The notes: generated by a model from the letters alone, not told the origin. DNA of 64,000 nucleotides from an uncultured Pseudodesulfovibrio sp. (GCF_963675635.1 NZ_OY776488.1:2996001-3060000), one strand, 5' to 3'. Positions 42,917 to 52,799 are shown, counted from the first letter of the stretch. Translations and numbers: made by a program.

Positions 42917-43786
42917 ATGATCGAATCCGGACAACTCATTCTACTCATCAGCCATAAAGGCAAACGATACCTTCGCAAGCTTGAAGCTGGCGGAGAAGTA
43001 CACACCCATGACGGCAAGCTGCTCATGGACGAAGTGGCTGAGGCCGGTTTCGGCCAGTATGTCAAAACCCATCTTGGCAGACCCTATCTGGTGCTCAAGC
43101 CGACTCTGCATGACCTTATCAAGGGTGTAAAACGACAGACCCAGATCATGTACCCCAAGGAAATCGGGTATCTGATGATGAAGCTGGGGATCGGTCCCGG
43201 TTCTACAGTCATCGAATCCGGTACAGGTTCTGGTGGGCTGACTACGGCTCTTGCTTGGTTCGTGGGCGATACCGGCAAGGTCATTACTTATGAACGTCGT
43301 GCCGATTTTTTCAAGCTGGCTGGAAAGAACCTTGAACGCGTCGGGCTGGCGGATCGCGTGGAACAGGTGAATCAGAATATTGAGGATGGCTTTAAGCATT
43401 CAGGCGCAGATGCTCTGTTCCTCGATGTCCGTACGCCGTGGGAATATCTTTCATCTATCCCGGATGCCGTTATTCCGGGAGCCATGTGCGGCTTTTTGCT
43501 GCCTACGGTCAACCAGGTATCCGATCTGCTTCGGGGATTGGAAGACGGTCCTTTTGCGGATCTGGAAGTGCTGGAAATTTTGGTGCGTCGCTGGAAACCT
43601 GTTGCAGACAGGCTTAGGCCAGACGATCGCATGGTGGCGCATACAGGGTTCTTGGTGTTCGCCAGATATATGGAACCGCCGAAGGTGGCTCCTCGGGCAG
43701 AGCTTGAAGCCGAGGCAATGCCTGTTACGGCAGAAGTTTCGGAAGAACTGCCTGATGACGTCGATGATAACGTTGAAGAAATATAA
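42917..43786 (+). CDS. trmI: tRNA (adenine-58-N1)-methyltransferase
   Basis: A 289-residue SAM-dependent enzyme that makes m1A58 in the T-loop of tRNA. A small N-terminal beta domain (ILLISHKGKRYLRKL) is followed by KRQTQIMYPKEIGYLM and motif I VIESGTGSGGLT (98-109). ALFLDVRTPWEY is the substrate-site motif of the TrmI/Trm61 class. The C-terminal 35 residues are an acidic Glu/Asp-rich extension not found in most relatives. A terminator follows at once. Confidence 0.95.
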   Translation: MIESGQLILLISHKGKRYLRKLEAGGEVHTHDGKLLMDEVAEAGFGQYVKTHLGRPYLVLKPTLHDLIKGVKRQTQIMYPKEIGYLMMKLGIGPGSTVIESGTGSGGLTTALAWFVGDTGKVITYERRADFFKLAGKNLERVGLADRVEQVNQNIEDGFKHSGADALFLDVRTPWEYLSSIPDAVIPGAMCGFLLPTVNQVSDLLRGLEDGPFADLEVLEILVRRWKPVADRLRPDDRMVAHTGFLVFARYMEPPKVAPRAELEAEAMPVTAEVSEELPDDVDDNVEEI

Positions 43787-43790
43787 TAAC

Positions 43791-43815
43791 GGCCCGCGAA
43801 AGCGGGCCTTTTTTT
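43791..43815 (+). terminator. Terminator after trmI
   Basis: GGCCCGC / GCGGGCC stem with a GAAA-type loop and seven T. Confidence 0.9.
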
Positions 43816-43960
43816 GCTGTCTGACAGTTTCTTGTTCGCGCGGAATAGGATCATACTTGGGGGATACTCAGTCGAATTCGGCATATACTTATCGGGAAAG
43901 GTGGAATTCAGTTCGTGGTGTGTAGTGAGAGGGTGTGAGAAACTATTTTTGCTACCCCAA

Positions 43961-43976
43961 GGGCCATGTCTTTGCT
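43961..43976 (+). promoter_or_regulatory. Candidate sigma-54 promoter
   Basis: GGGCCATGTCTTTGCT keeps the -24 GG, the -12 TTGC and the 10-base GG-GC spacing but deviates at the CAC of the -24 element. It lies about 48 bases before the start of the multi-PAS diguanylate cyclase gene. Confidence 0.35.
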
Positions 43977-44023
43977 ATGCTTTTCATCTTGAGTGACCTT
44001 TCAAACGTTTATCCGGAATGAGA

Positions 44024-46573
44024 ATGGATCGTCTGAAAAAATATATCGCAGATAATGAAGAATGGTTCAGAGAGCACATTCTTTCCTATGCTCAGGGGTA
44101 TGGGGTATCCCCGGACGCTTTGACGGGAGGGTGGGGCGAGTTTTTCTCGGACCTGGTCGAATCCATGCCTTCCCAGCCCTGTGAAGTGGCGGATGCAGAC
44201 CAGAAGACGCGGAAGAAAAATATTCTTTCATTGTTTCAAGGCCTCGATACCCCAGCACTTATTCTCGATGAAGGTTTCAATGTGGAAGCCATGAACAAGG
44301 CTTCTGTCAATGCTCTGGGTCTTGGCAAAGGGGTTGCGGTCGTATCGAAACCTCTGGCGGATGTTGCGCCTTGGCTCGCCGGTTGTGTGCAGGAATGTCA
44401 GGACTTCGGCAAAGTGTGTCGGATGGATGTGGTGACTCCGATGCTTTATGGCGAGAAATATTACAGTGTTTCGGTCTCAAAATTTTCTGAAGTGGTCGCC
44501 GGATTTACGGGGTTTGTCCTTACACTGGAGGATATTTCGTTTCGGGTGGAGACCGAGAAGCAATTGAGCCGTGAGCGGAATCGGGTTGCCCACTACCTTG
44601 ATGTGGTTGGATCAATCATCGTGGCCCAGGATGCTTCCGGGGCAATCACCATGGTCAACCGGACAGGCTGCCAGCACCTTGGTTATGAGGAACACGAGCT
44701 GCTTGGTCGGAACTGGATCGATCTCATGATTCCGGATGAATTGCGTGATGAAATGCGCGACTATTTTTATACAGTATTTTCCGGGCAGACAGACGTTGAC
44801 GACGAACATACCAATTATATTGTCGACAAAGATGGTGTGCATCGTTTGGTGCATTGGCAGAACAGAGCGCTGACCAACGATGCGGGCATGGTCATCGGTC
44901 TCCTGAGCTCCGGTGTGGATGTGACGGAACAACGAGCCATGGAGGACGCACTTTCCGAGAAGGAACTGTGGCTACGAAACACGTTTGTCGCTTTGGGGGA
45001 AGCCGTTCTTATCCTGACACCGGACAGGAATATCCTGGATGCCAACCCTGCTGCAGAAGTCATGTTCGGGATGACCAATGAAGAATTGAGCGGGATACCT
45101 TTGCACGAACTGCATGTGGACAAGGCTCACTATGAGGACTTTCTCATCAAATCTCAGGCCGCTTTCGACAAAAGGGAAAAAGCTCTGTTTGAAATGGCCT
45201 TGCGAAGAAATGACGGAACTGTTTTTCCCGCCGACCACTCGGTGTCTCTCATCCTCGGCGATGATGGGCAACCGTTGGGCATCGTCAATGTTATACGCGA
45301 CATCTCTGCACGGAAAAAGGCAGAACAGGTGCTGCAGGAAAGTGAAGAAAAATTCCGACGAATATTCGAGTCCATTGAAGAAGGATACATGGTCACCGAT
45401 TTGAACGGAATCGTTCAAATGGTGAATCCGGCTACCTGCCGTTTGCTTGGTTACGAGGAAAAGGATCTCCTTGGGCAAAGCATGGGCAGTTTGTATTCCG
45501 TCAAGGAAGAGCGGGGGCGCCTGCGGAAACTCCTGATTGAAAAAGGGAGTGTTCGAGGTTTGCAGGTGCAGGCTCGTCGCAATGGCGGTTCAACCATCGT
45601 TGTCGAGGCAAATGCGCATCTGATCCGTAATGATATGGGCGACCCCATTGCCATGGAAGGTACCTTCCGCGATATTACGGACCGTATCGAAGCCGAAAAA
45701 ATTCTTTTGGAGCGAGAGAAGCAGTATCGGGCCTTTTTTGAGAACAACCACGCCATCATGCTTTTGGTGGACCCGAAAGATGAGCGTATTATTGACGCCA
45801 ATCCGGCTGCCAGTGAGTTTTACGGGTATTCCATTGACGAAATGCGTGACATGACCATGAGCCAGATCAACGTTCTGACTCAGGATGAAATATTCAGGGA
45901 AATGCAGCTTTCGAGGCAGGAAGGCCGTTCTTATTTTATCATGAAGCATGTTCTGGTTAGCGGTGATATCCGCGATGTAGAGGTGTACTCCGGTCCGATC
46001 ATGGTGCAGGGCAAACAACGCCTGTACTCGGTTATTCATGACGTCACACAGCGAATTCGTCTTGAACAGGACATGAAGCGGCTGGCAACCACCGACGGGT
46101 TGACCGGTGTGAACAATCGGCACAATTTTTTTGTTCTCGGTTCCAAAGAGCTGGTGCGCGCCAAACGGTACAAGAATCCGCTGAGTGTGCTCATGCTCGA
46201 CATCGACTATTTCAAGTCCATCAATGACACCCATGGACACCAGGCGGGCGACCTCGTTCTCAGGATGCTGGCGGCCGCATCCGTTGGAACTCTGCGCGAG
46301 ACCGACATCTTCGGTCGACTCGGTGGCGAGGAATTTGCTGTAATTCTTCCGGAAACCGGGTTAAAAGAGGGACTTGAAGCCGCCGAACGACTTCGTGAGG
46401 TCTATGCATGCCTTGAGGCGCGGGTCGGTGACGCCGTGATATCGTTTACCGTTTCAATAGGAACGACTGTGGTTCGGCCGTCGGACAAGACCATTGAAGA
46501 GGTCCTCAACCGTGCGGATGAAGCCTTATATAAGGCCAAACGCATGGGACGAAACAGGGTGGAACGAGGTTGA
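44024..46573 (+). CDS. Multi-PAS diguanylate cyclase
   Basis: An 849-residue cytoplasmic protein without membrane helices. A poorly recognised N-terminal region (1-70) is followed by about five PAS domains (roughly 70-180, 190-310, 320-440, 445-565, 570-690), then GGDEF. The active motif is GGEEF in FGRLGGEEFAVILPE, with an RETD inhibitory site five residues upstream, so product feedback is expected. ILDANPAAEVMFGMTNEEL and IIDANPAASEFYGYSIDEM are typical PAS cores. The start at 44024 is favoured by GGAATGAG. Confidence 0.95.
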   Translation: MDRLKKYIADNEEWFREHILSYAQGYGVSPDALTGGWGEFFSDLVESMPSQPCEVADADQKTRKKNILSLFQGLDTPALILDEGFNVEAMNKASVNALGLGKGVAVVSKPLADVAPWLAGCVQECQDFGKVCRMDVVTPMLYGEKYYSVSVSKFSEVVAGFTGFVLTLEDISFRVETEKQLSRERNRVAHYLDVVGSIIVAQDASGAITMVNRTGCQHLGYEEHELLGRNWIDLMIPDELRDEMRDYFYTVFSGQTDVDDEHTNYIVDKDGVHRLVHWQNRALTNDAGMVIGLLSSGVDVTEQRAMEDALSEKELWLRNTFVALGEAVLILTPDRNILDANPAAEVMFGMTNEELSGIPLHELHVDKAHYEDFLIKSQAAFDKREKALFEMALRRNDGTVFPADHSVSLILGDDGQPLGIVNVIRDISARKKAEQVLQESEEKFRRIFESIEEGYMVTDLNGIVQMVNPATCRLLGYEEKDLLGQSMGSLYSVKEERGRLRKLLIEKGSVRGLQVQARRNGGSTIVVEANAHLIRNDMGDPIAMEGTFRDITDRIEAEKILLEREKQYRAFFENNHAIMLLVDPKDERIIDANPAASEFYGYSIDEMRDMTMSQINVLTQDEIFREMQLSRQEGRSYFIMKHVLVSGDIRDVEVYSGPIMVQGKQRLYSVIHDVTQRIRLEQDMKRLATTDGLTGVNNRHNFFVLGSKELVRAKRYKNPLSVLMLDIDYFKSINDTHGHQAGDLVLRMLAAASVGTLRETDIFGRLGGEEFAVILPETGLKEGLEAAERLREVYACLEARVGDAVISFTVSIGTTVVRPSDKTIEEVLNRADEALYKAKRMGRNRVERG

Positions 46574-46797
46574 TCTCCTTTCTTTCGAATCCGGAGCCTG
46601 GTGCGTCCTGATTCCCCTTCTCATTAGCCGGTTTTTCCATGAAAAAGTCTTGACGTTTTCCAAGGGGTTTGGAATATGTTTCTGAGTTTTACGTGATGTT
46701 TTTCACAACTTTTCACTGCACGCTTGCGAAACAGAGGCTTCCCGGCTTTGATCGGGTGGTCAAAATTTGATGTTTTACAAGTTATTGCGAGCATATA

Positions 46798-47325
46798 ATG
46801 ACATTTGAATCCGTGCTGGCCGAACGCAAGGCCGAACTGTCGAAGAAGTGGGCCGATCTGGTTCTTCAGACGTATCCCAAAGAAACACAGAAAGTTTGGA
46901 CCAAACAAAAGGATCGATTTCAGAATCCCGTGGGGGCTGCCATTTTCGAGGCAACCGGGGAGCTGTTCGATCAATTGATAGACTGGCAGGATGCAGGGGT
47001 GATCGCCAAGAGCCTGGATAAGCTTATTCGTATTCGGGCTGTTCAGGACTTCACTCCCTCACAGGCATTGAGTTTTGTTTTTTTGCTGAAAAAGCTCCTT
47101 CGCGACGAGTTTTTCAAGGCCATGAAGAAAGACGGAACACTCGATAACCTGTTGAGGTTCGAGGCCAAAGTAGACAATTTGGCCATGATGTCTTTTGACA
47201 TCTATACAAAAAGTCGCGAAGAGGTATTCCGGTTCCGCGTTGACGAGGTGAAGCGCGCCCAGAGCAGCTTGCTCAGGAAAGCCGGAATGGTTGTGGACGT
47301 TACGACCGATATGTCGGTCGATTAA
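46798..47325 (+). CDS. RsbRD-N-domain protein upstream of the dsr operon
   Basis: A 175-residue all-helical protein. Residues 5-125 match the N-terminal domain of RsbR-like proteins (LAERKAELSKKWADLVLQTY near the start, LDKLIRIRAVQDFTPSQALSF later), a globin-like sensory module. The C-terminal 45 residues are a charged helix. It precedes dsrM by 198 bases on the same strand; hypothetical genes sit at the same place in other Desulfovibrio dsrMKJOP loci. It may tune or sense the redox complex, but its role is unknown. Confidence 0.82.
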   Translation: MTFESVLAERKAELSKKWADLVLQTYPKETQKVWTKQKDRFQNPVGAAIFEATGELFDQLIDWQDAGVIAKSLDKLIRIRAVQDFTPSQALSFVFLLKKLLRDEFFKAMKKDGTLDNLLRFEAKVDNLAMMSFDIYTKSREEVFRFRVDEVKRAQSSLLRKAGMVVDVTTDMSVD

Positions 47326-47523
47326 GGACACGTTCAAGGGGTTTGGTTACGGTGTGAGAACCGGGCCGATGTGCGCAAGGGGGTGTATTTGCGGGAGTTC
47401 CGTGAATTCGTTTTTCGCATGCGTCGCCGTTCAGGCGTCGACGATTCCTTGAGAGCGTGTACCGAAAGTGGCAGGCCTCCGGTGGAAACCGGCAGGTCCA
47501 ACCTTCAAGCGAGGTGACGGTAG

Positions 47524-48564
47524 ATGAATGCTCTTTACTCACTTCTGTTCGTCTTTCTCCTGGTGTTGATCCCGTTGTTTGGGGTTGATGCGGCACATCT
47601 GAGGACTTTCTTCGGTGTCTGCATCCCGACAACGGCTTTCATCATCTTCATCGTGGGCTTTATTTATAAAGTCATAATCTGGGGTCGCTCGGCCGTGCCG
47701 TTTCGCATCCCCACAACCGGTGGTCAGTTCAAGTCATTTGACCCCAAGCTGTTCCCGCAGAACAAGCTGGACTGTCCCCAGACCGGCGCTCAGACTTTCT
47801 TCCGTATGGTGCTCGAAGTCTTCGCGTTCCGGTCTCTGTTCAGGAACACTGCCGTGTCCCTGCACCAAGGAAAGGATCATCCCATTGTCGCTTACAAATC
47901 CAGTAAGTGGCTGTGGCTCTTTGCCATCACTTTCCACTATTCCTTTTTCATTGTTGCCCTGCGGCACCTTCGCCTGTTCCTCGAGCCGGTTCCGTTCTTC
48001 GTGAACGGTCTTGAGTTCGTGGACGGCCTCCTGCAGATAGGCGCACCGACCATGTATCTGGCCGACATTGGTCTGCTGGCTGGCGTGCTTCTGCTTCTGG
48101 GTCGCAGACTGATCAACTCCCGGATCAACTACATCTCGTATGCATCGGATTTCTTTCCGCTGTTCCTGATCCTGGCTGTCGCCCTGTCGGGCATCTACAT
48201 GCGGTACTACGCCAAGGTCGACGTTATCGCGATCAAGGAACTGACCATGGGTCTGGTGACGTTTAATTACGTTGTCCCCGAAGCCGTCGGTATTTCCTTC
48301 TTCGTTCACGTCTTCCTGGTCAGTTGCCTCATGGCATACTTCCCGTTCAGCAAGCTCATGCACATGCCGGGTGTCTTCATGTCCCCGACACGGAACATGC
48401 CGAACGATACGCGTGCCAAGCACCATGTGAACCCCTGGAACGATCCCAACATCAAGGCTCATGCCTATGCGGACTACGAGAAGCAATTCGGCGTCCCCAT
48501 GGCCGAGGCCGGTCTGCCGCTCGATAATCCCGAGAATGGCAAGGCCCCCGAGGAAAAGGCTTAG
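47524..48564 (+). CDS. dsrM: DsrM, heme b membrane subunit of the sulfite-reduction complex
   Basis: A 346-residue NarI-like membrane protein with about six helices and conserved His residues for two b hemes (the FHYSFFIVALRHLRLF and SFFVHVFLVSCL segments). It passes electrons between menaquinone and the DsrK iron-sulfur subunit. GAGGTG precedes the ATG. First gene of dsrMKJOP, in the canonical Desulfovibrio order. Confidence 0.95.
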   Translation: MNALYSLLFVFLLVLIPLFGVDAAHLRTFFGVCIPTTAFIIFIVGFIYKVIIWGRSAVPFRIPTTGGQFKSFDPKLFPQNKLDCPQTGAQTFFRMVLEVFAFRSLFRNTAVSLHQGKDHPIVAYKSSKWLWLFAITFHYSFFIVALRHLRLFLEPVPFFVNGLEFVDGLLQIGAPTMYLADIGLLAGVLLLLGRRLINSRINYISYASDFFPLFLILAVALSGIYMRYYAKVDVIAIKELTMGLVTFNYVVPEAVGISFFVHVFLVSCLMAYFPFSKLMHMPGVFMSPTRNMPNDTRAKHHVNPWNDPNIKAHAYADYEKQFGVPMAEAGLPLDNPENGKAPEEKA

Positions 48565-48615
48565 GCCCAGGGTTCACCGTTAGGTGATACTTCTTTATCT
48601 GAGGAGATAAAAGAT

Positions 48616-50286
48616 ATGTCCGACATCCCAAAAGCAGATGAGCTCTTCAAGAGCATAGATTACAATCCACCGGCCACTGGCTGGATGGAAACCCCGGTGG
48701 ACTTTTCACCGGGCAACTGGTGTTACCCCGCCAAGCCCGAGAAGATGGAATATATGGAATCCAAGCTTCCTGGTCTCTGGGGTCCGGCCCGTGAGTGGAA
48801 TCCGGGCGAAGCCGACTGGAAACTGCCTTCCAACTGGAAGGAGATTGTGGTCAACGGCTTTCGCGAGAGGCTGAAAAAGTTTCGTACACTCCAGGTGTTC
48901 ATGGACATCTGTGTGCGTTGCGGCGCTTGCGCAGACAAATGTCACTTCTTCATCGGTTCCGGCGATCCCAAGAACATGCCTGTTCTTCGTGCCGAACTGA
49001 TGCGTTCCGTCTATCGCGGTGAATTCACTGTGGCAGGCAAGATCCTGAGCAAGCTTACCGGCTCCCGTGTCATGGAAGAAGATGTCCTGAAAGAATGGTT
49101 CATCTACTTCTACCAGTGCACTCAGTGCCGCCGCTGTTCTCTCTACTGTCCCTACGGCATCGACACTGCGGAAATGACCATGATGGCCCGCGAATTGATG
49201 CACCTGGTCGGTTTGAACACCAACTGGATCATGGAACCCGTTTCCAACTGTAATATCACTGGTAACCATCTCGGTATTCAGCCCCATGCTTTCGCGGACA
49301 TCGTGGATTTCATGGTTGATGATATCGAGGAAGTCACCGGCAAGCGTGTCAAGGCTCCTCTGAACGAGAAGGGCCACGAGATTCTGTTCATCACCCCGTC
49401 CGGCGACGTGTTCGCGGACCCAGGCATCTATACCTTCATGGGTTATCTGATGCTGTTTGATGAAATCGGTCTCGACTACACCATGTCCACCTACGCATCT
49501 GAGGGCGGTAACTTCGGTTCGTTTACCAATAACGAAACCATGAAGAAGCTCAACGCCAAGATGTACGCCGAAGCCGAACGCCTCGGTTGTAAGTGGATTC
49601 TCGGCGGCGAGTGTGGTCACATGTGGCGTGTTGTTCACCAGTACATGGATACCATGACAGGTGACACCCAGCACGCTGGCATGACCACTCCCAAGTCCCC
49701 GATCACCGGAACGGTGTTCGAGAACGCAGCAGCCACCAAGATGTTGCACATTACCGAATTCACGGCTGACCTGATGAAGCACAACAAGCTGAAACTCGAT
49801 CCCAGCCGTAACGATCACCTGCGTGTAACCTTCCATGATTCCTGCAACCCTGCACGGGGTATGGGACTTCTGGACGAGCCGCGCTACGTTATCAAGAACG
49901 TGTGCAACAACTTCTTCGAAATGCCTGTCGGCACCACTCGTGAGCAGACTTTCTGTTGCGCTGGCGGTTCCGGTCTGAATACTGACGAGATCATGGAAAT
50001 TCGTCTGCGCGGCGGCCTGCCTCGCGGTAACGCTCTGCGCCATGTGCAGGAAAAGCATGGTGTCAACACCATGGCCTGTATATGCGCTATTGACCGCGCC
50101 ACCCTGATCCCGCTGGCTGACTATTGGGCTCCCGGTGTGACCATCACAGGTACCCATGAACTGGTCGCCAACGCACTGGTCATGGAAGGTGAGTCCGAAC
50201 GCAAGATGAACCTTCGTCAGGAGTACCTGCCCGGATTCGAGGACGAGGATGACGATTGGACTCCCCCGAACATGGAGGATGCATAA
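48616..50286 (+). CDS. dsrK: DsrK, HdrD-like iron-sulfur subunit
   Basis: A 556-residue cytoplasmic subunit. Two ferredoxin-type clusters are seen at Cys99/102/105/109 and Cys168/171/174/178. Two CCG-type motifs follow (FHDSCNPARGMG and TFCCAGGSG), which hold the catalytic noncubane [4Fe-4S] centre of HdrD-like proteins. It is thought to reduce the DsrC trisulfide made by sulfite reductase. The stop is directly followed by dsrJ (0 bases). Confidence 0.96.
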   Translation: MSDIPKADELFKSIDYNPPATGWMETPVDFSPGNWCYPAKPEKMEYMESKLPGLWGPAREWNPGEADWKLPSNWKEIVVNGFRERLKKFRTLQVFMDICVRCGACADKCHFFIGSGDPKNMPVLRAELMRSVYRGEFTVAGKILSKLTGSRVMEEDVLKEWFIYFYQCTQCRRCSLYCPYGIDTAEMTMMARELMHLVGLNTNWIMEPVSNCNITGNHLGIQPHAFADIVDFMVDDIEEVTGKRVKAPLNEKGHEILFITPSGDVFADPGIYTFMGYLMLFDEIGLDYTMSTYASEGGNFGSFTNNETMKKLNAKMYAEAERLGCKWILGGECGHMWRVVHQYMDTMTGDTQHAGMTTPKSPITGTVFENAAATKMLHITEFTADLMKHNKLKLDPSRNDHLRVTFHDSCNPARGMGLLDEPRYVIKNVCNNFFEMPVGTTREQTFCCAGGSGLNTDEIMEIRLRGGLPRGNALRHVQEKHGVNTMACICAIDRATLIPLADYWAPGVTITGTHELVANALVMEGESERKMNLRQEYLPGFEDEDDDWTPPNMEDA

Positions 50287-50676
50287 ATGAAAATGCACTA
50301 CGGTTTCCCGATCATCGTCGGTCTGCTCATCTTCATCGGTCTGCTCTGCGCTCCGTTCGCACTGGGTACTGTCGTGACCAAGGAATACAAGCAGCCTGAG
50401 CTCAAACTCCCCGCAGGCGAAAAGGAATGCATCGAGTCCAAGGAATTCATGCGCGAACAGCACATGAAACTCCTTGATGACTGGCGCGACTGGGCCCTGC
50501 GTGATGGCAAGCGGACCTACACGAACCACAAGGGCAAAGAGTTCACCATCTCTCTGCAGAACACTTGCATGAAGTGCCATAATAACAAGGCCGATTTCTG
50601 CGACAAGTGTCATACTGACGCTGGTGTCTCTCCCTACTGCTGGGATTGTCACATTCAGCCGGAGGGTTTGAAATAA
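50287..50676 (+). CDS. dsrJ: DsrJ, periplasmic triheme cytochrome c
   Basis: A 129-residue protein anchored by an uncleaved N-terminal helix (about 8-27). Three CxxCH heme motifs are present: CMKCH (94-98), CDKCH (105-109) and CWDCH (118-122). DsrJ homologs bind three hemes c, one with unusual His/Cys ligation. The TAA stop shares its last base with the dsrO ATG. Confidence 0.96.
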   Translation: MKMHYGFPIIVGLLIFIGLLCAPFALGTVVTKEYKQPELKLPAGEKECIESKEFMREQHMKLLDDWRDWALRDGKRTYTNHKGKEFTISLQNTCMKCHNNKADFCDKCHTDAGVSPYCWDCHIQPEGLK

Positions 50677-51446
50677 TGAATAAAAACAGAAGAACCTTCG
50701 TCAAGCTTGCCGGGCTTGCTGCGGCTGGCCTGGCTCTGGCTCCCAAGGCCATGGCTTCCGGTGGCGGACATTCTCCGGTCAAGGTCAATGACAATGCCGC
50801 CCATGCCAAGCATTGGGCTATGGTCATTGATACTACCAAGCTGCACACTGAAGAAGAAATCGCCAAACTGTCCGATGTCTGTCATTCCATCCACAATGTC
50901 CCGCATATCGAGGGCAAAAGGGAAGTGAAGTGGCTCTGGGCTGACGGTTATGATCAGACCTTCCCTGAGCAGGAGAACCCGCATCTGGCCGAGGAAGTGC
51001 ATCTGCGCTCCTTCCCGCTGCTGTGCAACCACTGTGAACAGCCTCCGTGCGTACGCGTCTGCCCGACCAAGGCGACGTATCAGCGCCCTGACGGCATCGT
51101 GGCCATGGACTACCATCGCTGCATTGGTTGCCGTTACTGCATGGCCGGTTGCCCCTACGGTTCCCGTTCATTCAACTGGGGCGAGCCCCGGAAGAATCTG
51201 GATTTGTCCAAATTGAATACCGAGTTCCCCACCCGCATGCGCGGCGTCGTCGAGAAGTGCAACTTCTGTGTCGAGCGTCTGGCCATAGGCAAGCAGCCTG
51301 CCTGTGCGGAGGCCTCGGAAGGTGCCATCGTGTTCGGCGATCTCCTTGATCCCGATTCCGAAGTCCGTCAGGTCCTCCGCGAACGGTTCACCATTCGTCG
51401 TAAACCCACTGCAGGCACTGAGCCCAGTGTTTACTACATCATTTAG
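50676..51446 (+). CDS. dsrO: DsrO, periplasmic iron-sulfur subunit
   Basis: A 256-residue NrfC/DmsB-like ferredoxin subunit. A Tat signal opens the protein (NRRTFVKLAGLAAAG). Cysteine clusters for several [4Fe-4S] centres follow: CNHCEQPPCVRVCP, CIGCRYCMAGCPYG and CNFCVERLAIGKQPAC. The start at 50676 overlaps the dsrJ stop by one base and has GGAGGG nine bases upstream. Together with DsrP it forms the second redox module of the complex. Confidence 0.95.
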   Translation: MNKNRRTFVKLAGLAAAGLALAPKAMASGGGHSPVKVNDNAAHAKHWAMVIDTTKLHTEEEIAKLSDVCHSIHNVPHIEGKREVKWLWADGYDQTFPEQENPHLAEEVHLRSFPLLCNHCEQPPCVRVCPTKATYQRPDGIVAMDYHRCIGCRYCMAGCPYGSRSFNWGEPRKNLDLSKLNTEFPTRMRGVVEKCNFCVERLAIGKQPACAEASEGAIVFGDLLDPDSEVRQVLRERFTIRRKPTAGTEPSVYYII

Positions 51447-51457
51447 GAGGAATCAGA

Positions 51458-52705
51458 ATGCTTGAATTAGCTCTCAAAGGTTCCAAGAGATACTATGGTT
51501 GGATCGCATTCCTCCTGGTGTTGATCGGCATAGGCGGAGCCGCCTACGTCAATCAGCTTGTGGTCGGTCTGGAAGCCACTGGCATGAGCCGCGACGTGTC
51601 CTGGGGATTCTACATCTCCCAGTTCACCTATCTGGTCGGTTTGGCTGCATCGGGTGTCATGATCGTGCTGCCCAACTACTTTCATAACTACAAAGCCAAC
51701 AAGCACATGGTCATCTTCGGTGAGTTCATGGCAATCGCCGCCTGTATTATGTGCCTTCTGTTCATCATCGTCGACATTGGTCAGCCCACCCGTATGATGA
51801 ACATGATCTTCCATCCCACTCCGAACTCCATTCTGTTCTGGGATATGATCGTGTTGAACGGGTATCTGGGTCTGAACCTGTTGGTCGGTTGGACGTGTTT
51901 GACGGCTGACCGTGCTGGTCTGCCGCATCCGAAGTGGCTCAAGCCCTTCATTTACACGTCCATCATCTGGGCTTTCTCCATCCACACCGTGACAGCGTTC
52001 CTGTATCAGGGTCTGCCTGGCCGTCATTACTGGCTTACTGCCGTTCTGGCTGCCCGCTTCCTGGCTTCCGCATTCTGTTCCGGTCCTGCCATTCTCCTTT
52101 TGGTGATGATGGTTACCCAGAAGTTCACTTCCTTCAAGATGCCCAAGAAAGCTCTGAAGACTCTGGTCAAGATTATTGCTTACGCCATGTGCGTGAACAT
52201 GTTCTTCTTCTCCCTTGAAGTCTTCACCGCCTTCTACTCCAATATGCCCGGTCATACTCATCCGCTGGTTTACTTGTTTGCAGGTGCCCACGGTCATCAT
52301 GAACTGGTCGGTCTCATGTGGACATTCATCGCTTTCGCAGCCATCTCTATCACCTTGTTGGTGACGCCCAAGCTGCGTAACAACATGAAGCTGCTGCCTT
52401 ACACCCTGGTCATTCTCGTGATTGCCACCTGGATCGACAAGGGGCTTGGCCTGCTTATCGGTGGTTTCAACCCCACCCCGTTCAACACCATTGCTCCTTA
52501 CTGGCCTACCGGTAAGGAACTGTTGGTCTCCATGATGATTTACGCCGTTGGTGCGTTGATCGTGACGGTGCTGTTCAAGATTGCAACCGACGTCAAGGAA
52601 GAAATGGGACATTCCCAGACATTGCCTTGTGGTTGCTCCTCCGAAGACGTGTGCGACTGTGCTCCGGCTGAGGAAGTAACAGAAAAAGTCCCTGCCGAGG
52701 CGTAA
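51458..52705 (+). CDS. dsrP: DsrP, NrfD-type membrane subunit
   Basis: A 415-residue protein with ten predicted helices of the NrfD/PsrC class; it is the quinone-interacting partner of DsrO. It opens with YYGWIAFLLVLIGIGGAAYV. The C-terminal tail holds a Cys-rich CGCSSEDVCDC patch that is not part of the core fold and might bind metal. TAGGAGGAA precedes the start. It ends the operon, before a terminator at 52768. Confidence 0.95.
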   Translation: MLELALKGSKRYYGWIAFLLVLIGIGGAAYVNQLVVGLEATGMSRDVSWGFYISQFTYLVGLAASGVMIVLPNYFHNYKANKHMVIFGEFMAIAACIMCLLFIIVDIGQPTRMMNMIFHPTPNSILFWDMIVLNGYLGLNLLVGWTCLTADRAGLPHPKWLKPFIYTSIIWAFSIHTVTAFLYQGLPGRHYWLTAVLAARFLASAFCSGPAILLLVMMVTQKFTSFKMPKKALKTLVKIIAYAMCVNMFFFSLEVFTAFYSNMPGHTHPLVYLFAGAHGHHELVGLMWTFIAFAAISITLLVTPKLRNNMKLLPYTLVILVIATWIDKGLGLLIGGFNPTPFNTIAPYWPTGKELLVSMMIYAVGALIVTVLFKIATDVKEEMGHSQTLPCGCSSEDVCDCAPAEEVTEKVPAEA

Positions 52706-52767
52706 AAGCGGCAATTGCTGAAAGCCTAGCCTCGTAACGTCACCTCGTTAGGTTCACAAGCTCGAAC

Positions 52768-52799
52768 AGGGGCCGCTCCGAATAGGGAGCGGCCCCTTT
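52768..52799 (+). terminator. Terminator of the dsr operon
   Basis: A 12-base stem (AGGGGCCGCTCC / GGAGCGGCCCCT) with a short T-run. Confidence 0.8.

Noticed and set aside
48706..50652. 648-codon open frame antisense to dsrK and dsrJ
   Set aside because: It mirrors codon bias of the sense genes, has no ribosome site, and its composition (His/Val/Asp-rich) matches no family. The sense genes carry all known cluster motifs.
51467..52714. 415-codon open frame antisense to dsrP
   Set aside because: Antisense shadow of a membrane protein; it gives a His/Asp/Gln-rich product with no family pattern.
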